This document shows positions 44,340-53,390 of a stretch of 64,000 nt of DNA, in pieces. The stretch comes from Gracilariopsis chorda (lineage: Eukaryota; Rhodophyta; Florideophyceae; Gracilariales; Gracilariaceae), in assembly GCA_003194525.1 (NCBI GenBank), contig NBIV01000012.1, forward strand, positions 496,001 to 560,000, written 5' to 3'. The notes under the pieces were generated by a model that searched no databases, was not told the DNA's origin, and saw only the letters and a program-made list of their open reading frames with translations. The position numbers and the translations under genes were made by a program. Numbering within the stretch: the first letter of the stretch is position 1; each line of letters opens with the position of its first letter.

Positions 44340-45207
44340 TTATAAATACCGGGGCTTCGTGGGGTCGAACAGCGCCATGCCCCTTATGCCATCGGGGTCC
44401 GCTACAAAATCCAGCCCTTCGAAAAACTGTTTCTCCTTCTCTGTTGCAAACAATGCTATACTGCATCCAGGAACTGTCCGTCGCAATTCCTTCAGAAGGT
44501 ACTTAACGATATTTCTCTTCATGAGCCCCTGTGCACGAGTGAGAAGTAGTTGTGAGTGTAGAGGCCATCGCGTTCACAAAATTCATGGTTAGGTGAGTTT
44601 TCGGTTTGGACGCGCAGGGTTACATGTGCTCAGTTTCCTTTGCATGCGGAGCTTCGGCAGGTGTGTTATATTGATCGTACCTCGTCGGGAAGGTCTGGGT
44701 CGGTTACTACATCCCATATGGTGCCATTCAAAGCTTGATCAGAAGTGGCCCTCGCAAAGCCAACTATTTTTCTGTTTGCAATTAGACGCGCATACACAAC
44801 GGCGTAGCTTCCGTCTAACGCCTTCTGCCACTTATCCAAGTCGCGCGCCTAAGTCACAGATTGATCAATGAAAGGTTCAATAGCTTCTATTGTCAGGCAC
44901 GGGCTCAGCTCGGTCGCGTTCTCTCTCAAGTGCTGGAAAGGCTGACTGGAGTACATACTTCTTTACCAGCCTTCATCATTAGGTCGTTGACTTCATGAGC
45001 CTTAAGGTCACGTTTGTCTGCGGATATTATGGAGCGCTGACTCTTATACTTATTGATGTTGACGCCTCGCCCATTGGTGGATGTGTTGGGTGTTTCTCTA
45101 GCTGTGGCCCTGATGCTGCACTTTCGAGTGGTGGCGTTGGGTTTGCGTGTGAACGCCGAAGCGTGGGAGGTGAACGTCAGAGGGTGGGAACTCATCGCAC
45201 TTCTCAA
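44340..45207 (-). CDS. plastid-type GNAT N-acetyltransferase, three exons
   Basis: Exons on the minus strand are 45207-44959, 44848-44681 and 44528-44340, all phase 0, with GT-AG introns of 110 and 152 nt. They give a 201-residue protein. Exon 1 encodes a Ser/Thr/Arg-rich transit-like peptide (Met1 or Met5). The exon 2 sequence GFARATSDQALNGTIWDVV and the exon 3 sequence ALFATEKEKQFFEGLDFVAD with GIRGMALFDP match plant plastid GNATs (NSI/GNAT family), which acetylate protein N-termini and lysines. The acetyl-CoA loop, usually Q/R-x-x-G-x-G/A, is atypical here: after DPDLPDE comes GLMKRNIVKYLLKEL, so an alternative splice acceptor or reduced activity is possible. The gene is convergent with the bS1m-like gene, 80 bp away. 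Confidence 0.82.
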
Positions 45208-46226
45208 TGAAGTGGTGCTGGAATTGGAAGATGACGGAGATTTAATGATAAAAAGGGAGCTCTTGCCAAGGAATGGCCCTCACCACTTTGCTGAACTGGG
45301 AACCCTTTCGTGCTTATTGGAAGAAAGTACTCAAATGGCATACGTGGCAGCCCAAAGCTGTTACAGCACAACAAGCAAGGGTCGCCGTGGAAGCTGCCGC
45401 AGTTTATGGACACAAGCATCCCACATCTGTTCTGCGGCTATGTTTTGTCGTCGGAGTTCGTGATCACATTTCTCTTCTAGGCTGCACCACATCATGTCGT
45501 ATGATACGATACGTACGGACTTGTCTGGTTTGGCATAGCAAAACATGAACATATGCAAGACAGCCATATCATCTGGCAGTACGATCATTGCATGATGCCG
45601 GAGAACGTGTTTAATCCTGAAAGCATAGTTTCGACGGCAAACCGTTCAAGAGTTTGCATGAAAACGGTACTGTGTTGTTTCTTGGTTCCTTTCAATATGT
45701 TTCTGAAACTCTTCAATAGCACGTTTGCAGAATGGTGTGTTCCCCGGCAAGCTGTCTTCTGAAACTTCCGAGACCTTCTTCATCACATAGTGTACGTGTA
45801 TCATTGGCACACAAACCATAATCCCTTTTCCAAGTAGAGCTTACGGAGCGAGAAAGAAAAATTTGTAATCCTCTCTTCCTCACCCCGTAAGCTCTACTCA
45901 AATTTGCACATTCTATGCGTCTTCAAACACGTGTTATACAGCACTCTGGTGGCTTCTGGGGATATCTCTGCCGAGACATCCCTAGCTGCGATAACTTTTG
46001 TGCAAGCGAAGAATTTCAACGGTATGAGATCTCACCTCATGGATGATCGAATGCAAGACTACTTGAACCCCCCATCGTGACGTGCGGTGTGAAGATGAAG
46101 AGCATCTGAAGCGGATGCGTGTCTACAGACTGAAGCTTTGCTTCCAGCAAGCCCTGGTTTAAGTGCACTCTTTTCCTCCTCTTCTGGTTGCTCTTTGAAT
46201 TCGACTCGCCTCTTCTTCAACCAAGG
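45208..46226. other. 1 kb intergenic region with an inverted repeat
   Basis: No confident gene. Overlapping frames at 45053-45548 (plus) and 45204-45588 (minus) have no motifs. The inverted repeat at 45833-45898 is listed separately. The right part is the presumed promoter of the membrane-protein gene. Confidence 0.45.
45833..45898. repeat. 66-bp inverted repeat with 14-bp arms
   Basis: AGTAGAGCTTACGG (45833-45846) and its exact reverse complement (45885-45898) flank a 38-nt spacer. It could be a small foldback element. Confidence 0.88.
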
Positions 46227-47075
46227 ATGGGTAAAGTCAACCCTTGGCTTGCGCTTGGGTTTCCAATAAGCATTATTCTAGGTTACACAGCGTATTCTGG
46301 CGCTACTCGACAAGACCTCTATCGGCTTGAGACCCCATCGTACGCAGCGCAAGGAATAGGTCAGGATATATCGAATCTCTTCATAGTTCTACCGGCCTTC
46401 ACTGCCAGTTTGATACTATCTTGGCGAAAATCGCTTCGCGCTTTGCTTGTGCACACTGGAGTGCTTGCTTACCTAGTTTATTCTTATTCTATGTACGCCA
46501 TCACCTTGCATTTCAACTCTTTATTCTTAATGTACGTGTCGTGTTTTGGGCTGTCGTTCTATTCAATGGTAGGAATATTGGTGAACATAGACTCAGGAGC
46601 TTTGCACACATCAATCACAGGCAGGTCCTCACACAAATGGTTCCGGATTGGTCTTGCATCCTTGTTCATATTAGTGGCGGCCTTGTTTTACGTGATGTGG
46701 CTCAGCGAGATCATTGCACACTTGCAGACTGGAACCACGCCTCATAGCATCGCAGAAACAGGATTACCATCGAATATGGTGCATGTGCTCGACATAGGAG
46801 TTGTACTGCCGCTATTTGTGCTTACGGCTCTGTGGCTACTCTTGGATTCCCGTTTTGGGTACTTGTTCGCGCCTGTTGTTTTAAACTTCACCCTGTGCAT
46901 GTCAGTTGCTCTTACGAGTATGGTATATTTCATGTATGTCAAGGGAGTGACAGAAACTGTTGCTCCATGCCTGTTGTTTGTGGTTCTGTTTGTCCTTAAT
47001 CTGGCTTTTGATATTAAGTATTTGAGCTTGCTTTCAGGACACACACTTGAGCTGCAAGAAGATAAGCAAGAATAA
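46227..47075 (+). CDS. polytopic membrane protein of bacterial-like family
   Basis: A 282-residue integral membrane protein with about eight hydrophobic segments: starting near residue 6, then around 46, 72, 98, 145, 190, 220 and 250 (for example LFILVAALFYVMWL and LLFVVLFVLNLAFDI). The central YSYSMYAITLHFNSLFLMYV resembles a conserved block in uncharacterised bacterial membrane proteins that I recall from several phyla, so an origin by gene transfer is possible. No catalytic motif or transport signature is visible. The start is the ATG at 46227 (MGKVNPWLALGFPISIILGY), since the frame before it opens only with a TTG. No targeting peptide is obvious. Confidence 0.72.
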   Translation: MGKVNPWLALGFPISIILGYTAYSGATRQDLYRLETPSYAAQGIGQDISNLFIVLPAFTASLILSWRKSLRALLVHTGVLAYLVYSYSMYAITLHFNSLFLMYVSCFGLSFYSMVGILVNIDSGALHTSITGRSSHKWFRIGLASLFILVAALFYVMWLSEIIAHLQTGTTPHSIAETGLPSNMVHVLDIGVVLPLFVLTALWLLLDSRFGYLFAPVVLNFTLCMSVALTSMVYFMYVKGVTETVAPCLLFVVLFVLNLAFDIKYLSLLSGHTLELQEDKQE

Positions 47076-47237
47076 CTACTTTGGGCCTATACATTTGTCG
47101 TTTTAAAGGTTTTTGTATAGGGTATATCTACTACGTTCTAAGCATTTGCACATTGCGCTACGCCTGGTTACCTGTATTGCAAAGGTGCTCTCAACGTACT
47201 TCGCGAGATATGTCACATATCTCGCCAAGTAGCAGGG
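47076..47237. other. short spacer with a hairpin
   Basis: GCGAGATATG (47203-47212) and CATATCTCGC (47216-47225) form a perfect 10-bp stem with a 3-nt loop, just before the AT-rich element. Confidence 0.7.
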
Positions 47238-48217
47238 ATGGAACGCAATCGATTGCTAGCGATTGCAACATAGACTTCCAATATCATAAATTCATTGCTT
47301 TGTAGCCTTGTTCTGCAATCAACAATACAATTGTTAAGTCAATCGCAATCAGGAATGTCGATTGCAGACTGACTAGCAATCGCAACTCCGTACAGATCTT
47401 ACTCTTAACAATTATGGGTGTGTGTGTGGTTACGGGCACGTGCCTCTAATTCCAAGGCAACGGTATTCGCTTTCTACAAGTAGAATGCTAATTATCTATT
47501 CGACGGCTGAATTCCCCTAATAGACCCATTCGCATCTCCATTTGGCTTCCTCATCTGGCGTAACTTGTAGCGTTTTCGGAAGGTCGGCACACCTCGACGG
47601 GCGGAACTGCATGTGCCCTGAGCGGGACTCTTAACAATTATATAACCATACGATTGCAAAGCTTCAAATAGCAACGGCGTCATTAGAATTGTACAACCAC
47701 AGGAAGACAAAATTACTTCCAGTGTCTGTAGAACATCTTTACGTAACGTTACGTTTTTACAAAAGAAAGAATTCTCTGTAGTTTAACAATTACTCTTCTT
47801 TTCAGCTCTGCACCTTGCGCACCAGCTGATAGGCATTACGAACTGCGTTAGCATCCCGAAAACGAACGTTCATCTTCAAAGAGATAATTGCTTCAAACAC
47901 AAGAGAAGTCATCTTTTGCCTGTAGTTGCAAAGAATGTAGTCCGCCATGGACCATAATTACGTAACCTCTCAACCTCTGGAACAGAAACGTAAATAAAAT
48001 GGCAGTTCTTGGTCCCTCGTTCAACAACTTGCGCCGTTTTCTGAAACGTAATACCAGATTTGTTTGTAAACTTCAATAACGGTAACAGTTACTCCTCTTC
48101 TGGCAATATTGATTGCGATTGGAGTTCACGCTAGGAATACTATTGCATTTCCTGGTTGACGATGCAATCGGTGATTGCAATCGGTAATTGCAATCGATTG
48201 TATCAAAAATTCATTGC
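47238..48217. mobile_element. decayed AT-rich element with GATTGCAATCG-type end repeats
   Basis: A 0.98-kb block that is more AT-rich than its neighbours. The left end has the palindrome GCAATCGATTGC (47245-47256) followed by further GATTGC words. The right end has CAATCGGT/GATTGC iterations (48163-48200). TATCATAAATTCATTGC (47282-47298) is repeated at 48201-48217 with one difference in the same direction. On the minus strand a degenerate reading frame runs from about 48080 to 47800 (includes TAQVVERGTKNCHFIYVSV and, after a frameshift, NVRFRDANAVRNAYQLVRKV). A 72-codon frame follows at 47710-47492. No transposase signature is recognised, so the class is unknown. Confidence 0.5.
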
Positions 48218-48873
48218 GTCCCACGCCTGGATATGTGTCTTTGCTATCACGGTTTAGGAGTAGACCTTTACTTCAGGAGCTTTCTAAGCACCCGTGATGC
48301 GGTTGAAAGTCTACCAGTGCGGAAGGGATTCAGAAGACCAAGAACCTTAAATGCTGCTTGGAAATTCTGGTTGCCAAGTACAGCGTCTTCATACTCATGT
48401 ACTGGTCATGCGCTTGATGGCGTTCTAAAACAGAGAGCAATATAATTCGCCGACTGCAAATACGGTGGGCACTTGTATAGAATCCATTGGTGGATTGTAA
48501 TCGCGCTACCGTTGGCCAACGTTTTCCCTGCCTCACATTGGATCCTGCCAATCCAATCGCAAAATATCAACGTAGTTTCAGAAACCATTGAAGGGAAACG
48601 GCCCGCATTCGCGTCAAGCATTTCAGGAGTCGTAGTGATGCGAGTCCCAGAGGCTTCGTGACCAAGCCAAAGAGACCTTACCCCGCTGGGATTATAGATA
48701 AAGAAGCTTCGTTACGAAAAGGAAATAACAGCTTCTGCGCAGAAAACGAAAAGGGTAAGGGCTACGAGGACACTTTTTCTGTGAGCGGCGGTGTAGCAGT
48801 AGTCCCCTCTGCATCGTCTCTGCAGCGTTAACTGGTTGGTATCTATTCCGAAGGCTCAGTAAATCATTATCAT
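48218..48873. other. intergenic, upstream of GNAT-Nudix gene
   Basis: Small overlapping frames only. Presumed promoter and leader of the GNAT-Nudix gene. No element recognised. Confidence 0.45.
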
Positions 48874-50154
48874 ATGCTACCTTCAGAACATTCGCAAGGG
48901 TGGCCGACAAGCGCCTGGAAGCCACACACAAGCGCAGCATTCGTTGCGTGTCCATCGATACGTTTTGGCTCCTGCCGAAGATTCGATGCACACCCCACGA
49001 AGCATTCTAAGACTGTTTACACAGTTCGCCCAGCGAACCGGTTCCGCAATCGTCAGGCTATGCGACTCTCGATGACTGCAGATGAAGAAGTTGCACGACA
49101 CACTGCGCGTCCCATAACGTCGTCTGTACAGGGACTTGTCCGCCCGAAGCATGTGACGAATTTCTCTATTCCATACCAAGATCTTGTTATACGTGAATGG
49201 AAGAAAAATGATAGAATGGCCTGTGTGGAACTTATTGGATCCGTTCTTTCTGAGTACGGTTTAGAATGGGACCCCATTACTGCTGATAGAGACGTTGTTG
49301 AGGTGGAACAAGCGTATAGCAAGGGAGAATTTTGGGTTGTGGAGGACATAACCACAGCGACTGTTGTTGGTACAGGAGCGTTTTATGAAGTGCCACATCG
49401 AGGGAATGGTGTGGTTGAGATTAGGAAAATGTATTTACACAAGAGTGTGCGGGGACAGGGGTTGGGTTCTTTTCTGTTGTGTGCGCTTGAACAACGTGCC
49501 CTTCAACTGGGTTACAGTTCTGCGATTGTTGAGACAGCACATGTTTTGAAGGAGGCTTGTGCTCTGTACAATTGTCGTGGATATAAGGCATCTACAGGGC
49601 TGGAGACCGAGAGATGTGACTTGGTACTGGAAAAACCATTGCTTCTACCAGAATCAAACTTGAGTCACGACTTGCTGGAAGTAATTGACATGACTCGAGG
49701 GTGGACTGTAACGTATGCGTCCAAGGAACAAGTCAACCGAAACCGCCTTCTGTTTAGAGCAGTTGCGGTGCTTGTCGAGACAGGGAACAAGATTGTCGTC
49801 CACAGACGGTCTTACAAGAAAGCATCCTTCCCCGGTAGGATGGCTGCATTAGTCACGGGCTGTATCGATTGGAATGAGGATCCTCTCACAGCAGCAAAGC
49901 GGGAGGTCTTGGAAGAGGTTGGATTGTCGAATCTTGACTTTTGCGTTCCGTTCGCTCCATTCGTGGCCGATGGTGAAGGGACTGGATACAGAATCCAATT
50001 TCATCCGTTCATTGCAAGTGGGGACTTCGCCGAGGATCAAATAGTTTGTGACCCGACAGAAGTTGACTCTGCGGAACTGATGACTCGAGAGCAGATAATT
50101 GAGGCTGGCATTGGAGGATCGTTGTGGCGGGAGTTTCGTAGCCATGGACTTTAG
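48874..50154 (+). CDS. GNAT acetyltransferase fused to a Nudix hydrolase, probably organelle-targeted
   Basis: A 426-residue single-exon protein with two catalytic domains. Residues 1-70 are rich in Ser, Arg and His without acidic residues early on, as in transit peptides; Met63 is an alternative start. The GNAT domain spans about 100-256, with the acetyl-CoA loop RGQGLG at 193-198 preceded by GVVEIRKMYLHKSV. The Nudix domain spans about 285-426 and its box (329-351) is a perfect G-x5-E-x7-REUxEExGU: GCIDWNEDPLTAAKREVLEE followed by VGL. The Nudix part resembles the YfcD/IPP-isomerase-like branch (HRRSYKKASFPGRMAALVTG before the box). Substrates are unknown. Both active-site motifs are intact, so both activities are plausible. 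Confidence 0.88.
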   Translation: MLPSEHSQGWPTSAWKPHTSAAFVACPSIRFGSCRRFDAHPTKHSKTVYTVRPANRFRNRQAMRLSMTADEEVARHTARPITSSVQGLVRPKHVTNFSIPYQDLVIREWKKNDRMACVELIGSVLSEYGLEWDPITADRDVVEVEQAYSKGEFWVVEDITTATVVGTGAFYEVPHRGNGVVEIRKMYLHKSVRGQGLGSFLLCALEQRALQLGYSSAIVETAHVLKEACALYNCRGYKASTGLETERCDLVLEKPLLLPESNLSHDLLEVIDMTRGWTVTYASKEQVNRNRLLFRAVAVLVETGNKIVVHRRSYKKASFPGRMAALVTGCIDWNEDPLTAAKREVLEEVGLSNLDFCVPFAPFVADGEGTGYRIQFHPFIASGDFAEDQIVCDPTEVDSAELMTREQIIEAGIGGSLWREFRSHGL

Positions 50155-50360
50155 GGGCTTCATGTCCAGTTGTATGATTACCACGTCAATAACATTTGTT
50201 GAAGACGAAAGAACTGTTTAATAGCATTAACGAGAGATGAAAAACTACGGGTTCTAACCAGCAAATGTAATGCGGTTGAGCACACAGCCACTTCCCCCAT
50301 TTTCACAACCTTCAAAATGTTTAGGCGAAGTGACTCATTTCATGAAGTGTATCAACACCC
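50155..50360. other. convergent 3-prime spacer
   Basis: A 206-bp gap between the GNAT-Nudix and linker stop codons. Nothing further seen. Confidence 0.5.
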
Positions 50361-51416
50361 TTATACCGCAGCACCGAGTGCCTTTATCTTGGCTTCCAAA
50401 GCTGCAATCTGAGTCTTCGCGTCCGCAATTTCCTTTTGGGCATAACCAGTAATCATCTGTTCCATAGAGGTTTCCCTCTTCATATCAGCAAATTCTTGCT
50501 TAGTCAAGAACATGAAGCTGCCTGGTACTATTTCGTAGCGAGTTCGAGCTTCAGGATTCTCCTGCACTTTGACGGTCTCCATCGGTCTTCCGATGTCAAT
50601 ATCTGGTCGGGTAGGAATAGCCTTCTTCACGGAGACATGTGAAGGATGATAATTCATGGCAATGACAGATACCAGCTTTGATGCAATTCCAGCCCCATCA
50701 AGAGAAAGCACGTGATTCGGGTTCTCAGTGCCTATCTGACGAGCACGACCTGTCAGAGACTTGTCGGTTGTGCCAGGGAACGAAGCCAGCGTACACATTC
50801 TATTGAACTCATCAGCAGTTTGGTATGTGCCCTTGAATCTCATGTAAGGTACAAAATCGTCTCCGAACGCGTGGTCGTATTCCTCCGAGTCGATGTAGGA
50901 ATTAATCTCGGCTTCAAAGCCTTCGTTCGCTATTCGTTGCACATGTTCGGAAAGCTCCTTTTGAGAGTTCGGGCCGCGGCCGAGCAAATGCTTAAAGTTG
51001 AGCTCTACGGCTCTGTAGGGGCCGCAACACTCAAAGAAACGTCGACGATACGTGCCTGAGAGCGCAACACCGCGAACAAATTCGCGAAGCGTGATTTGTC
51101 CCGCGCGATACATAGACTCCGCGACGTAAGCTTCAGCGCGCTCAGACTCCATGACATAGGCATTGCCAAAAACCTGTTTCCAGACCATATAACATACTGT
51201 GTCCTTATCCTCTACACCACTGATAGATGTTGTTGGAGTGTAAATCAAGTTCTGCAGAGTGATACCATACTCCCCAGTCATGTGAAGCGTTGCCGATCGA
51301 GAACCGCTTCGACTAGGGGCTCTTTTGGGTGAAACGGATACATTTCGCAAACTACGCAAGCCTCCTTGTAGCCGGGTGGAAGGAAAAAGAGGAGAGTGAG
51401 GTACAAACGCACTCAT
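50361..51416 (-). CDS. nuclear-encoded phycobilisome linker polypeptide
   Basis: A 351-residue plastid protein. Residues 1-48 are Ser/Arg-rich with little acid and fit a transit peptide. A phycobilisome linker (pfam00427-type) domain covers about 60-190, with VCYMVWKQVFGNAYVMESER, ITLREFVRGVALSGTYRRRF, FKHLLGRGPNSQKEL and INSYIDSEEYDHAFGDDFVP in the usual order. A less ordered part follows to about 290. A short C-terminal coiled coil (IADAKTQIAALEAKIKAL) is unusual for rod linkers and could bind another linker or the membrane. It would join phycobiliprotein hexamers into rods or to the core. Red algae encode most rod linkers in the nucleus, so the location fits. The exact linker type is uncertain. 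Confidence 0.93.
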   Translation of the reverse strand: MSAFVPHSPLFPSTRLQGGLRSLRNVSVSPKRAPSRSGSRSATLHMTGEYGITLQNLIYTPTTSISGVEDKDTVCYMVWKQVFGNAYVMESERAEAYVAESMYRAGQITLREFVRGVALSGTYRRRFFECCGPYRAVELNFKHLLGRGPNSQKELSEHVQRIANEGFEAEINSYIDSEEYDHAFGDDFVPYMRFKGTYQTADEFNRMCTLASFPGTTDKSLTGRARQIGTENPNHVLSLDGAGIASKLVSVIAMNYHPSHVSVKKAIPTRPDIDIGRPMETVKVQENPEARTRYEIVPGSFMFLTKQEFADMKRETSMEQMITGYAQKEIADAKTQIAALEAKIKALGAAV

Positions 51417-52116
51417 GTTGACTGCGCAGATGGTGCAACGGACGGGAAGACTTCGACTCGAGAATCTACCACTTGATTATGTTCCCTGAGAGAACACAGA
51501 AGGTTGAAGAATGTGGATAAAGGGTTATCACCAGAGCAGCTAAAATAAGCAAGGATAGCTGTGTACGTTCAGGAAGGTTTTTGAAAGACCAATGTGGGGA
51601 TGAGCTTGTGGACGAGGGATGGTCATTTAGCGTGGCACGAGCGTGGGAATACATCAGATATCCTGTAGGGTTTCGTGGCGATCTTGCGCTCAAACCGTGT
51701 GCAAAACTTTCGAGATTATTTGAGCTCGTTCCGTATCTACAACGGTACCCTTTGTACCCTTCGTACATATCTCCGGCGCTGATCCTAAATTTTCCTGGAG
51801 CTATTTAGAAATAATATTATTCCAAAAAATTTAACATACATAAAAAATTCACACTATTGTACAGGGTTCCAAGGATACTGTACGGATACCAGGGGTATTA
51901 GGGATACCGGAGGTAACCTTCGCTACCCCGAAGCAGCCTTCCCTGTCTGAGAGGGAGACAAACATCGACGTGGACAATGCACGGGAAAGAACCGCTTCAG
52001 AACGGGCGTGGCGCTGAACAAGTGAAGCTGGGTCTCGTCCAAATACCAGAGCTGCATGACGTTCGAACGACGACTCTGAACAATTGACGTAGTAGCACTT
52101 GGAACGCCTTCGTACC
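51417..52116. promoter_or_regulatory. divergent region, linker and YJU2, with repeated short words
   Basis: A 700-bp spacer between divergent start codons. It contains TAAAGGGTTA (51518-51527), AACGGTACC (about 51741-51749), an AT-rich stretch with AATAATATTATT (51810-51821), and several GGATAC(C)-type words at 51870-51920. Short frames here are not convincing. Confidence 0.5.
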
Positions 52117-52935
52117 ATGGGTGAGCGAAAAGTGCAGGCAAAGTACTATCCACCGGACTTTGATCCGTCTCGCCTTCCGCGGATCAAAAAGAAACGTCAA
52201 AACGAAGATGCAGTTCGTTTTATGCTCCCCATGTCCGTCCGATGCGAGTCCTGTGGAGAGTTCATGGGAACCGGCCTAAAGTTCAACGCAAAAAAGTCCG
52301 ATAGCGGCGAGAACTATCTTGGAATCCGCATTTTCCGGTTCTCAATGAAATGCAAATCATGTCCGGCGACTTTTACTATAAAAACAGATCCAAAGAACAG
52401 TGACTACACATGCGAATCTGGTGTACGACGCAACTATGAGCCATGGAAAGAGAAAGAAAAGATTCAGCAAGAAAGCAAAGAAGAACGAGAACGTCAAGAT
52501 CAGGACTCCATGCAGGCCCTAGAAAATCGGACTGTTGACGCGAAAAAAGAACTAGAAGATCTTGACGTCCTCAACGAACTCAAATCAGCAAACGCTCAAA
52601 GAGCATCCATTACTGTTGACGATATTCTGGAGAAGAGCAGAGCTCTCCAGGATAGTGCTGAAAGAGAAGCTGAAGGACTGCTCAAGAATCAGGCAAAGGT
52701 AATCTTCCGAAACAGAAAACAAGCTTCTCCTACCAGAGCACAACCAAGAGAGCCATTTAAAGCAAAAGCAAGTGACAGCAAAGAGTCTTCTACCAGTTCT
52801 AGCGTTCTCAAGAACGTCAACTTAACTTTGAAGGTCAAGAAGAAGATCAAAAAGACTTATTCAAACCCATCAGCGACCAAAGAGCCTACATTGGCAGGAC
52901 TAGCGCAGTATTCTAGTTCAAGCGAATCGGAGTAG
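52117..52935 (+). CDS. YJU2: splicing factor YJU2 (CWC16/CCDC94 family)
   Basis: A 272-residue spliceosome protein that promotes the first catalytic step after Prp2 action. The N-terminus MGERKVQAKYYPPDFDPSRL is nearly invariant in the family. A zinc-binding module follows with Cys43/Cys46 (CESC) and Cys79/Cys82 (CKSC), and FTIKTDPKNSDYTCESGVRR. The middle is a charged helical region (residues 105-190), and the tail is basic and Ser-rich. The first frame codon upstream is a TTG, so the ATG at 52117 is the start. Its presence agrees with introns elsewhere in the window. Confidence 0.95.
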   Translation: MGERKVQAKYYPPDFDPSRLPRIKKKRQNEDAVRFMLPMSVRCESCGEFMGTGLKFNAKKSDSGENYLGIRIFRFSMKCKSCPATFTIKTDPKNSDYTCESGVRRNYEPWKEKEKIQQESKEERERQDQDSMQALENRTVDAKKELEDLDVLNELKSANAQRASITVDDILEKSRALQDSAEREAEGLLKNQAKVIFRNRKQASPTRAQPREPFKAKASDSKESSTSSSVLKNVNLTLKVKKKIKKTYSNPSATKEPTLAGLAQYSSSSESE

Positions 52936-53390
52936 TAGTGTAACATAACAGCGTAAACTATTTTCCTTTTGCAATCAGATGGCCCGAAAGAAACACTGGA
53001 AATAACGACATGTGCCGAGGTTGGGAGTTACACGGAAACGAGGAATAGGGTGGGCCCTACTAGCTACATGTTCACGTCTAGGCAAAATTCTGTGTATTAT
53101 CCCAATCCCCTCCACCGATAAAGTTCATTTTCTATCTATCGCCAACCGAAAGGGTATGCAGTCATAGTGGGTCTCGAAAACCTACAGTTAGTCGAAGGCT
53201 GTAGTAGCAGTTTTCTATGAGTCCCGTAAGCTGTAGAACAGACACCACTCGTGGCGTACATGAATGTAAAAATGTACTTCTGTTTATAAAGACAACAAGA
53301 TTGTAAAGCCAGAGAACACCCTCACAAGTTCCAGATCAAGCGACAAGAAGCCTGTTTACCAAATACGATTACGAATGAGAAAAATTATGA
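52936..53390. other. convergent 3-prime spacer
   Basis: A 455-bp gap between YJU2 (plus) and beta-tubulin (minus). No gene or repeat seen. Confidence 0.5.

Noticed and set aside
46227-50154. The possibility that this part is bacterial contamination.
   Set aside because: It lies on the same continuous sequence as YJU2, beta-tubulin and an intron-containing GNAT, and the GNAT-Nudix protein has a targeting-type leader.
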